Shown: positions 33,899 to 43,724, counted from the stretch's first letter. The stretch: 64,000 bases of DNA from Desulfobacula toluolica Tol2 (GCF_000307105.1 NC_018645.1:1562578-1626577); one strand, 5' to 3'. The notes: generated by a model from the letters alone, not told the origin. Program-made: numbers and translations.

Positions 33899-34924
33899 AT
33901 GAATGATGATATTATTTCCTATTCTTCCGAAAAAAAAGGGATTGTTACATCCAGCAGAACATCCGATGACCTGTCTTCTGATATTGTTTCCTTAAGACCC
34001 ATAAGCTTTAATGATTATGTGGGACAAGATGATACTGTTGAAACCTTGAAGATTGCCATACAGGCAGCCAAGATGAGGAATGAACCGTTAGATCACATAT
34101 TGCTTCACGGGCCTCCTGGTTTAGGTAAAACAACTGTCTCCCATATCATTGCCAATGAAATGGAAAAAGAGCTGACCGTCACGTCAGGACCTACTCTGGA
34201 GAAGGGAGGGGATCTTATCGGAATATTAACTAATATAGGCAAAGGAGATATTTTATTCATTGATGAAATCCATCGAATTCCAAAAGTTGTTGAAGAATTT
34301 TTATATCCGGCCATGGAAGACTTTGCCGTGGATTTTATATTCGACAAGGGGATTCATGCAAGAAGTCATAGATATCGCTTAAATCAGTTTGTACTTATTG
34401 GCGCAACCACCCGTGTAGGGCTGTTATCCTCTCCTTTAAGGGATAGATTCGGACTTTTTCGAACACTTGATTTTTATTCTGTGGATCAACTGGTGATTAT
34501 CATTAAACGGTCTGCTGCTATTTTGAACATAACCATTTCGGATGATGGCGCCCTGGAGCTGGCCCAAAGGTCCAGGGGTACCCCGAGGATTGCCAACAGG
34601 TTGTTAAAAAGAGTCAGGGATTATTCACAGGTAAAATCACATGGGAAAGTTACCCAAAACAGTGTTCAAGCAGCTCTTGAACTCGAAGGAATTGATGCTC
34701 TTGGTCTGACCTGTCTTGATCGAAATTATCTGAAAACCATAGTGGATTTCTATAAGGGAGGACCTGTGGGGATTGAAGCTATTGCGGCAACATTGCAGGA
34801 AGAAACAGATACTCTTGTTGATGTCGTAGAACCTTTTTTGTTGCAAATAGGCTTGGTACTTCGTACTTCCAGCGGCAGAAAAGCTTCGGAAAAAGCATAT
34901 CGCCATCTTAAAATTAAACCATAA
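33899..34924 (+). CDS. ruvB: Holliday junction branch-migration helicase RuvB
   Basis: A 341-residue AAA+ motor. It has [13 protein letters not shown], Walker [10 protein letters not shown] (about 71-79), Walker B FIDEIHR, sensor [18 protein letters not shown], the arginine finger [10 protein letters not shown], and a C-terminal winged helix. Completes the ruvCAB set. Confidence 0.97.
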   Translation: MNDDIISYSSEKKGIVTSSRTSDDLSSDIVSLRPISFNDYVGQDDTVETLKIAIQAAKMRNEPLDHILLHGPPGLGKTTVSHIIANEMEKELTVTSGPTLEKGGDLIGILTNIGKGDILFIDEIHRIPKVVEEFLYPAMEDFAVDFIFDKGIHARSHRYRLNQFVLIGATTRVGLLSSPLRDRFGLFRTLDFYSVDQLVIIIKRSAAILNITISDDGALELAQRSRGTPRIANRLLKRVRDYSQVKSHGKVTQNSVQAALELEGIDALGLTCLDRNYLKTIVDFYKGGPVGIEAIAATLQEETDTLVDVVEPFLLQIGLVLRTSSGRKASEKAYRHLKIKP

Positions 34925-35042
34925 AATGAGATGCGTTTTTTGATTTGGATGAAAAATCATTTCTATTTTTTCAGGAGTATAAATCCAGCAGGTTAACGAC
35001 CCAGGAGATTAAAAGTTTGAAATTGGTTAATAAAGGTGGGTT

Positions 35043-35945
35043 ATGGAAGATATATCAAGAGAGTTGGAAGGTGAAATAAAACGATCCAGACTAAAACCCT
35101 ATAAAAAGAACCGAAAGTCAAGGATTCTGATAATTGATGATTTCGGAGAAATAAGATCTGGTGAATATTTAAAAGCGCTTTTAGGGATTTTATCTGCTGT
35201 AAGCATACTTTTTTTTGTGGCAGCGGTCACATTTTATTTTACAGGGGTATCAAGGGGTGTTGCTTTAATTAAAAAAAAGCTTGTTCAATCTGAAAAAAAA
35301 GTTGATGAATTGACCAGGGAAAAAGAATTGTTAATGGCAAGGTTGGTTATTTTGGGAAAAGATCCAAAGATTATTAAAAAAGAAATTGAAGAAAAAAAAA
35401 CTGTGGTCTCAAAGAATCGGGAAGTAAATTGCGTTCAAGAACTTGAAAATAGAGTCAAAACAAATCAGTTTTCAACGGCTGAACAACAAGAAAACAGGAT
35501 TCAATCTAAATTAAATGCCTCTAAACTAAATACTATTGATAAACCGCCTGACACATCGGCAAAACCTAAAGAGATGAAAAAAACAGTTTTGATAGAAAAA
35601 TTTGCTGTTAAAAAGGATGGAACAAATGGCGATCTTCTGGTTCGATTTAATATCAAAAATAGTTCTAATAAACCCGGGGATGTTTCAGGAAGAATTTTTA
35701 CACTGTTGAAACCTGACAACAACATTGAAGATCAGTGGCTTGTGGTGCCGGCCTCAGCCTTGAAAAATGGTATTCCGTCTGAGTATGGAAAAGGACAATA
35801 TTTTTCAATTGCACATTTTAAACCAGTTAAATTCAGGATCAAAAGTCAGGCTGATCCTGAATTTTTTAAAAAAGCGGCTATTTTTATATTTAATGATCAA
35901 GGTGATTTGATATTCGATAAGATGATTGATATCACTGAGGCTTAG
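35043..35945 (+). CDS. Unrecognised single-span membrane protein with coiled coil
   Basis: A 300-residue protein of no family I can name. A basic cytoplasmic N-terminus (about 1-42) leads to one membrane span (about 43-68), a charged coiled coil (about 75-125), a low-complexity linker (about 130-175), and a beta-rich C-terminal domain of about 115 residues (IEKFAVKKDGTNGDLLVRFNIKNSS onwards). The predicted topology puts the C-terminal domain in the periplasm. It lies 44 bases before the bactofilin gene on the same strand, so a link to cell shape or envelope scaffolds is plausible but inferred. Confidence 0.72.
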   Translation: MEDISRELEGEIKRSRLKPYKKNRKSRILIIDDFGEIRSGEYLKALLGILSAVSILFFVAAVTFYFTGVSRGVALIKKKLVQSEKKVDELTREKELLMARLVILGKDPKIIKKEIEEKKTVVSKNREVNCVQELENRVKTNQFSTAEQQENRIQSKLNASKLNTIDKPPDTSAKPKEMKKTVLIEKFAVKKDGTNGDLLVRFNIKNSSNKPGDVSGRIFTLLKPDNNIEDQWLVVPASALKNGIPSEYGKGQYFSIAHFKPVKFRIKSQADPEFFKKAAIFIFNDQGDLIFDKMIDITEA

Positions 35946-35989
35946 GGCGGTAAAAGGTATTCAATCATAGGCAGGCCGGGAGATATAAA

Positions 35990-36400
35990 GTGGGAAAGAA
36001 AAGCAGCAAAAATCTTTCAATTATTGATAGGGAACTAAAAATTGAGGGATCAATATCAAGCAGCGGAAAGTTGATTATAAAGGGGCAGGTAACAGGAACT
36101 ATTGAAGGAGAGGTGGTGATCATTGCAGAGGGAGGGCAGGTGAATTCCAGTGCCACAACGGTATCCAGTATTACGATTGGCGGAAAATTTCAAGGAGAAG
36201 TTACGGCATCCAGGGAATTGATTATTCTTGCCACTGGGGTATGTGCGGGTAAAGTAGAGTGTAAAGATCTTATTGTTGAAAATGGTGGTGTTTTAAATGC
36301 TGAAGTTTTCTGTAAAACATCAAGCAAACTATCGGCAGGGAAAGATTCAACTGCGTTTGACAACACTGATGTACAAAAAGGAAAACAGATAGAACTTTAA
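35990..36400 (+). CDS. Bactofilin (polymer-forming cytoskeletal protein)
   Basis: A 136-residue bactofilin. The central beta-helix shows repeated G-I-x-G/GxI patterns (IEGSISSSGKLIIKGQVTGTIEG, ITIGGKFQGEVTASRELIIL, GKVECKDLIVENGGVLNAEV), flanked by short polar tails. It forms membrane-associated filaments that position envelope enzymes or organelles. The start is a GTG at 35990, with GGGAG seven bases before it. Placed next to the membrane coiled-coil gene and before rplM. Confidence 0.9.
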   Translation: MGKKSSKNLSIIDRELKIEGSISSSGKLIIKGQVTGTIEGEVVIIAEGGQVNSSATTVSSITIGGKFQGEVTASRELIILATGVCAGKVECKDLIVENGGVLNAEVFCKTSSKLSAGKDSTAFDNTDVQKGKQIEL

Positions 36401-36407
36401 ATTTTGC

Positions 36408-36436
36408 TTGACATGGATATTAAACTTATGTAAGTT
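36408..36436 (+). promoter_or_regulatory. Candidate promoter for rplM-rpsI
   Basis: TTGACA (36408-36413), a 17-base spacer and TAAGTT (36431-36436) lie about 38 bases before the rplM start. The -35 is perfect and the -10 is weak. Confidence 0.4.
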
Positions 36437-36473
36437 TTATAGATTGTGTTTATGAAGAGGAGCGTTGAAGAAA

Positions 36474-36908
36474 TTGAAAAAATATACATATAGTGCAAAA
36501 AGATCAGACAATAGTGAAAATTGGTGTGTCATTGACGCAAAGGACAAGATTCTCGGCAGGCTTGCATCTCAGGTGGCGTATAGGATTCGTGGTAAACACA
36601 ATCCTCTTTTTACGCCTCATGTTGATACAGGTGACTGGATTATTGTTATCAATGCAGATAAAATTCGTATGACGGGTAACAAGCTGGATCAAAAAAAATA
36701 TTACCGTCATTCAGGTTATATTGGTGGTATTAAATCCATTACAGCTAAAGAACTGCTGGAGAAAAAGCCTGAAGAGTTGATAAAAAAAGCAGTTAAGGGA
36801 ATGCTTCCTAAAAACAGGCTTGGCAGAAAACTTGGCAAGAAATTATTTGTATATACGGGCGATCAGCACCCTCATGCTGCTCAAAAGCCTGAAGTTGTTG
36901 AAATCTAA
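36474..36908 (+). CDS. rplM: Large-subunit ribosomal protein L13
   Basis: A 144-residue uL13. It has [26 protein letters not shown], then [30 protein letters not shown] and [30 protein letters not shown], all standard. Starts are non-ATG. TTG at 36465 sits too close to GAGGAG, while TTG at 36474 has 11 bases of spacing and gives the normal N-terminal length. Operon rplM-rpsI with a terminator at 37369. Confidence 0.95.
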   Translation: MKKYTYSAKRSDNSENWCVIDAKDKILGRLASQVAYRIRGKHNPLFTPHVDTGDWIIVINADKIRMTGNKLDQKKYYRHSGYIGGIKSITAKELLEKKPEELIKKAVKGMLPKNRLGRKLGKKLFVYTGDQHPHAAQKPEVVEI

Positions 36909-36933
36909 GGAATAAAGGACGCGATAATTATCA

Positions 36934-37329
36934 ATGGAAAGTGGAAACGTATTTTACGCGACTGGTAAAAGAAAAGATTCTATAGCCAAAGTATGGTTAA
37001 CACCCGGCAATGGTAAGATTTTAGTCAACAATAAAGATCTTAATGAATACTTTGAATTAAACGTAACAAGAGATTTGCTTTTATCCCCTTTGGTTCTTAC
37101 TGAAAAAAGCGATGCTTTTGACATTAAAGTTACAGTAATGGGCGGCGGAAAATCCGGTCAGGCCGGTGCTGTGCGTCTTGGTGTGTCCAAAGCGCTTGAA
37201 CTTTCAGATCCTGATCTTCGAGGTGTTTTAAAAAACGCAGGATTCCTTACAAGAGATGCAAGGAAAAAGGAACGTAAAAAATACGGTAAAAAAGGCGCAA
37301 GAGCAAGCTTTCAGTTTTCAAAAAGATAG
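36934..37329 (+). CDS. rpsI: Small-subunit ribosomal protein S9
   Basis: A 131-residue uS9. It has [50 protein letters not shown], and the basic tail [21 protein letters not shown] that reaches the P-site tRNA. It follows rplM by 25 bases, the usual pair. Confidence 0.97.
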   Translation: MESGNVFYATGKRKDSIAKVWLTPGNGKILVNNKDLNEYFELNVTRDLLLSPLVLTEKSDAFDIKVTVMGGGKSGQAGAVRLGVSKALELSDPDLRGVLKNAGFLTRDARKKERKKYGKKGARASFQFSKR

Positions 37330-37368
37330 TCTTTTTTATTCAATCGAATCATTCGGTACAAACGCACC

Positions 37369-37400
37369 AGGGACAAAGATGTTTTTTTTTGTCCCTTTTT
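37369..37400 (+). terminator. Rho-independent terminator after rpsI
   Basis: AGGGACAAA pairs with TTTGTCCCT around a T-rich loop and is followed by TTTT. It separates rplM-rpsI from exonuclease I. Confidence 0.8.
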
Positions 37401-37422
37401 GTGTTGGGAAATGAAAAATAAA

Positions 37423-38859
37423 ATGAAAACCTTTTTGTTCTATGATATTGAAACAAGTGGTTTAAATCCTGCATTTGATCAGATTTTAACGTTTGCTTTT
37501 ATCCGGACTGATTTTGGACTCAATGAAATGGACAGGCAAACCATTACTATTCGGTTGCGTAAAGATATTGTGCCGTCGCCAAAAGCTTTTTTAACGCACG
37601 GTTTGACTTACGATGAATTAGAACATGGGGTCAGTGAATATGAAGCAGCTTTAAAAATTCATAACATATTAAACACACCGGGCACGATAAGTCTGGGGTA
37701 CAATTCTCTTGGTTTTGATGATATTTTTTTAAGGTTTCTTTTTTATCGAAATCTTTTAGATCCCTACTTGCATCAATATGCTAATGGGTGCTACAGGATG
37801 GATGTTCTGCCTATTACGGCTGTCTTCAGGGTATTTTATCCATCTTGTTTGAAGTGGCCTTGTGTTGATGGAAAACCAAGCCTTAAACTTGATTTGATTT
37901 GTTCTGAAAACAGGTTTGTCACTTCCGGCAGGGCTCATGAAGCAATGAATGATGTTGAGGCTGTCATTGAGCTTGTCAGGAGATTGATTCTTCAGAAGGA
38001 CATTTGGAAATATTGTCTTGGATTTTTTAATAAAACCCGGGATGAAATCAGGATAAGTAGCATTGAAAAAACTTTTGATATTCAATCAGAGCGTTTCAGT
38101 GTTTGTCTTATGGTTTCGGCATCTTTTGGGGCCGGTAAAAATTACCTGGTGCCTGTTATCCGTCTTGGAGAATCAAGGGTGTATAACAATCAAAGTCTTT
38201 GGTTGCGACTTGATTCAGACGATATTATAGGTCTTGGTACGGATAAGGATTTGAAGGATACGTTTGTTATAAGAAAACGTCCCGGAGATGCATTGATCGT
38301 ATTGCCTGCCCTTGAAAGATTTTGGACAAAATTGCCGGAGGCTTCACAACAATCAGCTGATGAAAATATGGATAAAATTCGCCGTCACCAGGAAAGATTT
38401 TTGGAATTTATCGAGTACCATTGCAGATATGAATATCCTTTTGTGCCCGACATAGACCCGGACGCAGCGCTTTACCAGGATGGTTTTTTTTCCGCGCTTG
38501 AGAAAAAACAAAGCGATTTGTTTCATAAGGCTGCGAACAACCGGAAAAAAGAAGTCTTACAAAAAATTCAAAGCCCCAGGATAAAAGTTTTAGCCGGTCG
38601 TATTTTTGACAGGAATTTCAAAGATGAAGCAGAACAATCAAAAGATAGTGAATATCATTTTTATTTGAACAGATTAAGATCTTCTTTGCCTGAAGATCAG
38701 TTCGTCGGCTATAAAAACGATATAAAATTTAATTGTGAACAAGGGATGCGGGAATTAAAGGAAGTTGAAAATGATCTTTTGAGTCTTAATCCGGACCAAA
38801 AAAAGATGTTTGGATGGTTAAAAGAGTATATAATGAATTTATCAATTCCTCCTGCTTAG
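37423..38859 (+). CDS. sbcB: Exonuclease I (3'-5' ssDNA exonuclease)
   Basis: A 478-residue DEDDh nuclease. Catalytic acids are in FLFYDIETSGLNP (Asp/Glu about 7 and 9), NSLGFDDIFLRFLFYR (about 99) and HEAMNDVEAVIEL (His and Asp, near residue 175). An SH3-like and C-terminal helical region follow, as in E. coli ExoI. Two ATGs (37411 and 37423) are close, and the site spacing favours the second. It degrades single strands in recombination and mismatch repair. Its 3' end overlaps the end of a decayed gene on the opposite strand. Confidence 0.92.
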   Translation: MKTFLFYDIETSGLNPAFDQILTFAFIRTDFGLNEMDRQTITIRLRKDIVPSPKAFLTHGLTYDELEHGVSEYEAALKIHNILNTPGTISLGYNSLGFDDIFLRFLFYRNLLDPYLHQYANGCYRMDVLPITAVFRVFYPSCLKWPCVDGKPSLKLDLICSENRFVTSGRAHEAMNDVEAVIELVRRLILQKDIWKYCLGFFNKTRDEIRISSIEKTFDIQSERFSVCLMVSASFGAGKNYLVPVIRLGESRVYNNQSLWLRLDSDDIIGLGTDKDLKDTFVIRKRPGDALIVLPALERFWTKLPEASQQSADENMDKIRRHQERFLEFIEYHCRYEYPFVPDIDPDAALYQDGFFSALEKKQSDLFHKAANNRKKEVLQKIQSPRIKVLAGRIFDRNFKDEAEQSKDSEYHFYLNRLRSSLPEDQFVGYKNDIKFNCEQGMRELKEVENDLLSLNPDQKKMFGWLKEYIMNLSIPPA

Positions 38860-39221
38860 AGTTTTAAGGTCGTCAATTTGGGCATCATGAATAAACCGGT
38901 TTAAAAGTGTTTCACTTTTGTTTTCCAGTTGTACCTTTGTATTATTGGCGAGCGCGAAGTTGTTAATGATTTTAAACTTACGACAAGTTACACCTATTCT
39001 TATTTTTCTGTTTTTATTCTGAATAATAGTTGTCAGGTGTAACTCTTTAAAATTCGTATCTTTTAAGAACGGTATGTGGGTTGGGCAATAATAATTGTCT
39101 TGTTGGCCAAATCAACATCATAAATAATGGATGGCCTGCAGTAAGGCACCATGGAGTTAATATTGAAAACCATATCCACACCAACGGATGGAAGCATTCC
39201 CTTGCTTATATCAAAGTCCAT
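38842..39221 (-). pseudogene. Frameshifted, truncated gene remnant (PilZ/YcgR-like N-terminal family suspected)
   Basis: On the minus strand, codons from ATG 39221 read MDFDISKGMLPSVGVDMVF... to ...IIIAQPTYRS and then stop (TAA) near 39065. Shifting the frame at the TTCTTAAAAG run restores LKDTNFKELHLTTIIQ..., NFALANNTKVQ and so on, to a TGA at 38842. The two halves join perfectly if one T is restored, so a 1-base deletion in a short T/A run broke the gene. The C-terminus looks short and degraded. The phrase IIYDVDLANKTIIIAQP resembles the N-terminal part of PilZ/YcgR-type proteins of sulfate reducers, but that is from memory. This remnant fills the 430-base space between sbcB and the HU gene. 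Confidence 0.62.
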
Positions 39222-39236
39222 GGTTTAATTACTATC

Positions 39237-39271
39237 CAGGCAGTATTTATCCTGATGCGTCATACTGCCTG
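39237..39271 (-). terminator. Hairpin downstream of the HU gene
   Basis: CAGGCAGTAT and ATACTGCCTG form a perfect 10-bp stem with a 15-base loop directly after the HU stop on the minus strand. It lacks a T-run on the 3' side, so termination is probable rather than certain. Confidence 0.5.
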
Positions 39272-39288
39272 AACCAAACCTTTTGATA

Positions 39289-39558
39289 TTATTTTACAGC
39301 GTCTTTTAATGCTTTTCCCGGGATGAATTTTGGTACATTTCTGGCTGGAATATCAATTTCTTTACCGGTTTGTGGATTTCTTCCCTTCCTGGCTTTTCTT
39401 TCAGCTGTTTTAAATGTTCCAAAGCCAACGAGCGTAACAGAATCATTGTTGGACAGAGCATCTGTAATTGCCTTGATGGTGCAGTCCACTGCAGACTGTG
39501 CATCTTTTTTACTGTTAAGTACTTCTGAAACCTTGTTTATTAAATCGCCTTTATTCAT
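39289..39558 (-). CDS. hup: DNA-binding protein HU
   Basis: An 89-residue histone-like protein. It has MNKGDLINKVSE, the beta-saddle VTLVGFGTFKTAERKARKGRNPQTGKEIDIPA, and VPKFIPGKALKDAVK. The start is the ATG at 39558; AAAAAGGAG precedes it, and the GTG three codons upstream overlaps that site. A housekeeping-like promoter lies 95 bases upstream. It is the more HU-like of the two family members in this window. Confidence 0.96.
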   Translation of the reverse strand: MNKGDLINKVSEVLNSKKDAQSAVDCTIKAITDALSNNDSVTLVGFGTFKTAERKARKGRNPQTGKEIDIPARNVPKFIPGKALKDAVK

Positions 39559-39652
39559 TTTTATCACTCCTTTTTAGGTTTTAGAAATGTTTAAATACTA
39601 AAATCGTCGATAACATAATTTTTTAAGTTAATTTGAATCAGCTTTTCTGCGT

Positions 39653-39681
39653 AAGTTACGTCGTTGAGAGGCCCGTGTCAA
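39653..39681 (-). promoter_or_regulatory. Candidate promoter of the HU gene
   Basis: On the minus strand, TTGACA (39676-39681), a 17-base spacer and TAACTT (39653-39658). The -10 overlaps the small palindrome CGTAA-G-TTACG. Confidence 0.45.
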
Positions 39682-39760
39682 GTATTTATTCACAATTTTT
39701 ATTAAATTTGTTGCCAGAATGAAGCGAAAATCATAAAATCAACTTAAACAGGAGGAAAAT

Positions 39761-40237
39761 ATGGATGCAGCACTGGTCAATCCCTTTATTGAGGGTACGT
39801 TACATATTCTCGATACAACGGCATTTGTAAAAGTAAAACCGGAAATTCCGTTTTTGAAAAAAGATAGAAAATCATTGGGTGATATTTCAGGGTTACTGGA
39901 AATATCCGGTGACCTTTCCGGCTCAGCCGCCATTAGTTTTTCGGAAAAAAGTATACTTGGAATCGTTTCGGCGATGTTTGGTGAGGATATGACCCAACTC
40001 AATGAAGAAATAAATGATGCGGTAGGTGAGATCTGTAATATGGTAGCCGGCCATGTTGCGACAAAAATTGCTGAGATGGGCAAGAAGGTAAATGTTAAGT
40101 TTACAGAGATAAAAATAGGAAAGGATGCATTTATAGAACATGTTAAAGGTGTGAAACATGTTCTTGTTCTTCCTTTTAATACGACAAAAGGTAAGATGGT
40201 GATAGAAATATGCTATGAAGCTGTGAGTGATGGGTGA
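39761..40237 (+). CDS. cheX: CheX-like chemotaxis phosphatase
   Basis: A 158-residue protein of the CheC/CheX/FliY phosphatase family. The active-site helix is clear in EEINDAVGEICNMVAG (about 87-102), with the paired Glu and Asn that remove phosphate from CheY-P. Only one such helix is present, as in CheX. The strong site ACAGGAGG precedes the ATG. No other chemotaxis genes are close; the motAB genes are 22 kb away. The response regulator it acts on is unknown. Confidence 0.85.
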   Translation: MDAALVNPFIEGTLHILDTTAFVKVKPEIPFLKKDRKSLGDISGLLEISGDLSGSAAISFSEKSILGIVSAMFGEDMTQLNEEINDAVGEICNMVAGHVATKIAEMGKKVNVKFTEIKIGKDAFIEHVKGVKHVLVLPFNTTKGKMVIEICYEAVSDG

Positions 40238-40282
40238 TGAGGTGGAACGGCAATTTGTTTCTCAATACTCAGAAGCCGGCAC

Positions 40283-41083
40283 CTAAAACCCAAAACTCAT
40301 CAGATACCAGTTAATCAATTGATTTCCAAAGAAAATATATACAATTGCGCCTAACGACAGGAATGGTCCAAAAGGAATCTTTAATTTTGTATCTGCTATT
40401 CTGGTATAAAGCATGATGAAAATTCCGGTGATAGTGCCGAATAATGAGCCTGTAAAAATAGTGAAAACAACCCCTTTTATTCCTGTCGCAGCGCCAATCA
40501 TGGCCAGAAGTTTAATGTCACCGCCGCCCATGCCCTCTTGTTTCTTTAGTAAATAATAAAAAAGCGCTACCGCATATAAAATGCCCCCTCCGGCCAGTAT
40601 GCCCAATAGAGCGGCTTTTATGGTCATTTCAGGTATGAAATAGAAAGAAGATGCAAAAATTGGTATGCCTGAAAGAGAGATGCTGTCCGGGATAATTTGA
40701 TAATCAATGTCAATAAATGAAATGGTAATCAAAGCGCTTATGAAAACAAACCAGTAGGCCGTGGCAGGGGTTAGCCCGAACTTAAGGAATAACAGGAGGG
40801 AAAAGATACCGGTCAGTGTTTCTATAAAAGGATACCTGATGGATATCGGGTTCAGGCAGAATTTACAGCGGCCCATTAAAAAAAAGTAGCTGAATATGGG
40901 AATATTGCAGTAAAAGGGAATGCTGTTTTTACAATTGGGACAGAATGATCCCGGAGTGACAATGGATTTGTTTGCAGGAATCCGGTAAATACAAACATTT
41001 AAAAAACTTCCGATACAGGTGCCGAATATAAAAACAATCAGGCCCGGAATTATTAAGTTTGGATAAGAAAAATAGTCTGTCAT
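40283..41083 (-). CDS. pilD: Prepilin peptidase / N-methyltransferase
   Basis: A 266-residue inner-membrane aspartyl protease with about seven spans. The N-terminal cytoplasmic zinc tetracysteine (CPNC...CKFC, about 48-76) goes with the methyltransferase domain. Catalytic Asp residues are in SFIDIDYQIIPD (about 121) and GGGDIKLL (about 188-195). It cleaves the leader ahead of the hydrophobic stretch of the GspG-K pseudopilins encoded at 53-57 kb, although it is not in that operon. Confidence 0.93.
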   Translation of the reverse strand: MTDYFSYPNLIIPGLIVFIFGTCIGSFLNVCIYRIPANKSIVTPGSFCPNCKNSIPFYCNIPIFSYFFLMGRCKFCLNPISIRYPFIETLTGIFSLLLFLKFGLTPATAYWFVFISALITISFIDIDYQIIPDSISLSGIPIFASSFYFIPEMTIKAALLGILAGGGILYAVALFYYLLKKQEGMGGGDIKLLAMIGAATGIKGVVFTIFTGSLFGTITGIFIMLYTRIADTKLKIPFGPFLSLGAIVYIFFGNQLINWYLMSFGF

Positions 41084-41122
41084 TGTCAGGTTCTCTTTTT
41101 GTTTGGGTTTTGTTAATTTCTT

Positions 41123-41150
41123 TTATTATAGTTAAAAATATTTTTTTCAA
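41123..41150 (-). promoter_or_regulatory. Candidate promoter for the prepilin peptidase gene
   Basis: On the minus strand, TTGAAA (41145-41150), a 16-base spacer and TAATAA (41123-41128) lie 40 bases before the start. Between 41151 and 41294 the sequence is AT-rich with no gene. Confidence 0.4.
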
Positions 41151-41294
41151 GGATATTGTAAAAATTAAAATCTGTTTTATTGTAAAGTCACCAGTATGCA
41201 GGTATGAAAAGTGAATGTCAAACATTGAATGCAAAGTTAACAGTCAAAAAAAAAATCATTCAGTGTTTTTTTTATATGAAAATAAGGAGCAAAA

Positions 41295-43724
41295 ATGGCT
41301 GAAGCAGATATTGATGACCTGATTGAAATTATAGAAAAAGAAAGCAACATAGAGGATATACCGAAAATTCTTCCCATGATGCCGGTAAGAGATGTTGTCG
41401 TGTTTACAGATATGCTGCTGCCATTATTTGTCGGACGGGAAAAATCCATTAAAGCAGTTGAAGAGACTGTGGAATATGACAGGTATATTTTTTTGAGCGC
41501 CCAGAAAGATTCTGAACTGGAAAAACCAACAGCAAAGGATGTTTATGCCGTTGGTACGGTTGGCAGGATTCAAAAAATGATCAAGTTGCCGGATGGCAGG
41601 ATCAAGGCCCTGGTTCAGGGAATAGCCAAGGCAAAAATATTGGAATACGTTAAAAAGAGAACTTTTTTTAAAGTTCGTATTGAATTTTTAACGGATGTCG
41701 ATCCTGTGGAACTCAGCATTGAAAATGAAGCTTTGATGCGTAATGTCAAAGAAGCCAGTGAAAAATTATTGGCCCTTAAGGGCGAGTTTTCGGGGGATGT
41801 GGGGGATTTGTTGTCTCATATTGAATCTCCCGGCAAATTGGCGGATCTTGTTGCTTCCAATTTGAATTTAAAGGTTGAGGATGCTCAGATTTTGCTTGAA
41901 ATCACCGAAGGAACCGAACGGTTGAAAAAGGTGAATGATCTTTTGGCAAGAGAACTGGATCTTTCAACGGTTCAGGCTAAAATTCAAATAGATGTCAAAG
42001 ATGAGATTTCTAAAAATCAAAGGGATTATTATCTCAGAGAGCAGGTAAAGGCAATTCACAGGGAGCTTGGAGAGAACGACGAGAAACTTGCCGAAATAGA
42101 AGAGTTTAAGGAAAAAATTAAAAAATGCAAAATGCCCCATGACTGTGAAAAAGAGTCACAAAAGCAACTCAAACGTCTTGAGCAGATGCATTCCGACTCT
42201 TCTGAAGCTTCGGTTGTAAGAACCTATCTTGACTGTATCGTTGATTTGCCATGGAGCAAAGCAACAAAAGATTTTCTTGATATTCCAAAATCACAAGAGG
42301 TGCTGGATGCAAATCATTTTGGTCTGGATAAAGTCAAAGAAAGAATTCTTGAGTATTTGAGTGTCAGAAAATTAAATCCCCAGAAAAAAGGACAGATCAT
42401 TTGTTTTGTGGGGCCTCCTGGTGTTGGAAAAACATCGTTGGGTCAGGCTATTGCCAAAGCCATGAAGCGTAAGTTTCATCGGCTGTCCTTGGGCGGTATC
42501 CGGGATGAGGCTGAGATCAGGGGACATCGAAGAACTTATATCGGTTCAATGCCGGGACGGATTTTGCAAGGGTTGCGGCAATGTGGTACAAATAATCCCG
42601 TATTCATGCTGGATGAAATCGACAAACTGGGAAATGATTTCAGAGGAGATCCTTCTTCTGCACTGTTAGAGGCTCTTGATCCTGAGCAGAATTTTGAATT
42701 TTCAGACCATTACCTGAATATGCCTTTTGATCTTTCCAATGTGCTGTTCATTTTAACCGCAAACATGTCCGACACGATTCCGTCTGCTTTGCTGGACAGG
42801 ATGGAAGTGATCAGAATCTCCGGGTATACCCGCCAGGAGAAAAAAGTGATTGCCCAAAAACATCTTTTACCCAGAAAACTCAAGGATAACGGTTTGATTC
42901 GCAGGTCCATTCATGTCAGTTCCGCTGCCATGGAGTTGATTATTGCAGAATACACGCTGGAAGCCGGTGTACGAGGGCTTGAAAGGAAGCTGGATGCCAT
43001 CTGCAGAAAAATTGCAAGGCAGATTGCAGATGGGAAAAAGGGAAAATTTTCCATCACCCGTCAAAATCTTACAAAATATCTGGGTCCGCCCCAATATCTT
43101 ACAGAGCTTGATCAGGAAGAGAGCCAGGTGGGCCTGGCAACAGGCCTTGCATGGACTGAAGTCGGCGGAGAGCAGTTGTATATCGAGGTGTCATTGTATC
43201 AGGGAAAAGGAGAGCTGCTGGTCACAGGCCAGATCGGTGATGTTATGCAGGAATCTGCCAGAGCTGCCCTTACTTATACAAAAGCCAATGCAGATAACTT
43301 TGGTATAAATAAAGAGGATATTGATAATAACGATATTCATATTCATGTGCCTGCCGGTGCCATTCCAAAAGATGGTCCTTCAGCAGGAATTGCCATGGCA
43401 ACGGCATTGATTTCAGCATTTACCGGTCGCAAAGTGAATAATAAAGTGGGGATGACAGGTGAAATTTCTTTGAGAGGGAGAGTTTTGCCCATTGGGGGGC
43501 TTAAGGAAAAAGCCCTTGGTGCTTTAAGGGCAGGCATTGACCATGTGATCATTCCCGAAAAAAACAAAAAAGATTTATATGATATGCCCAAGGTGATTAA
43601 GAATAAAATGAAATTTACCTGTGTAAGTGATATACGGGAAGTTCTTGATATTGCTTTGGAAGAAAAATCAAATAAAGAAAATTCAGATGAAGAAAAACCG
43701 GATAAGAAAAGGGCAGATAATTGA
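41295..43724 (+). CDS. lon: ATP-dependent protease Lon
   Basis: An 809-residue cytosolic protease. The N-terminal substrate-binding domain (LPMMPVRDVVVF start) is followed by a AAA+ module (Walker A GPPGVGKTS near 375, Walker B FMLDEIDKL). The C-terminal Ser-Lys protease has the catalytic Ser in PKDGPSAGIAMA (about 698) and Lys in GGLKEKALGALRAG (about 741). Length is standard. It degrades misfolded and regulatory proteins. The stop overlaps the TTG start of tsaB. Confidence 0.97.
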   Translation: MAEADIDDLIEIIEKESNIEDIPKILPMMPVRDVVVFTDMLLPLFVGREKSIKAVEETVEYDRYIFLSAQKDSELEKPTAKDVYAVGTVGRIQKMIKLPDGRIKALVQGIAKAKILEYVKKRTFFKVRIEFLTDVDPVELSIENEALMRNVKEASEKLLALKGEFSGDVGDLLSHIESPGKLADLVASNLNLKVEDAQILLEITEGTERLKKVNDLLARELDLSTVQAKIQIDVKDEISKNQRDYYLREQVKAIHRELGENDEKLAEIEEFKEKIKKCKMPHDCEKESQKQLKRLEQMHSDSSEASVVRTYLDCIVDLPWSKATKDFLDIPKSQEVLDANHFGLDKVKERILEYLSVRKLNPQKKGQIICFVGPPGVGKTSLGQAIAKAMKRKFHRLSLGGIRDEAEIRGHRRTYIGSMPGRILQGLRQCGTNNPVFMLDEIDKLGNDFRGDPSSALLEALDPEQNFEFSDHYLNMPFDLSNVLFILTANMSDTIPSALLDRMEVIRISGYTRQEKKVIAQKHLLPRKLKDNGLIRRSIHVSSAAMELIIAEYTLEAGVRGLERKLDAICRKIARQIADGKKGKFSITRQNLTKYLGPPQYLTELDQEESQVGLATGLAWTEVGGEQLYIEVSLYQGKGELLVTGQIGDVMQESARAALTYTKANADNFGINKEDIDNNDIHIHVPAGAIPKDGPSAGIAMATALISAFTGRKVNNKVGMTGEISLRGRVLPIGGLKEKALGALRAGIDHVIIPEKNKKDLYDMPKVIKNKMKFTCVSDIREVLDIALEEKSNKENSDEEKPDKKRADN

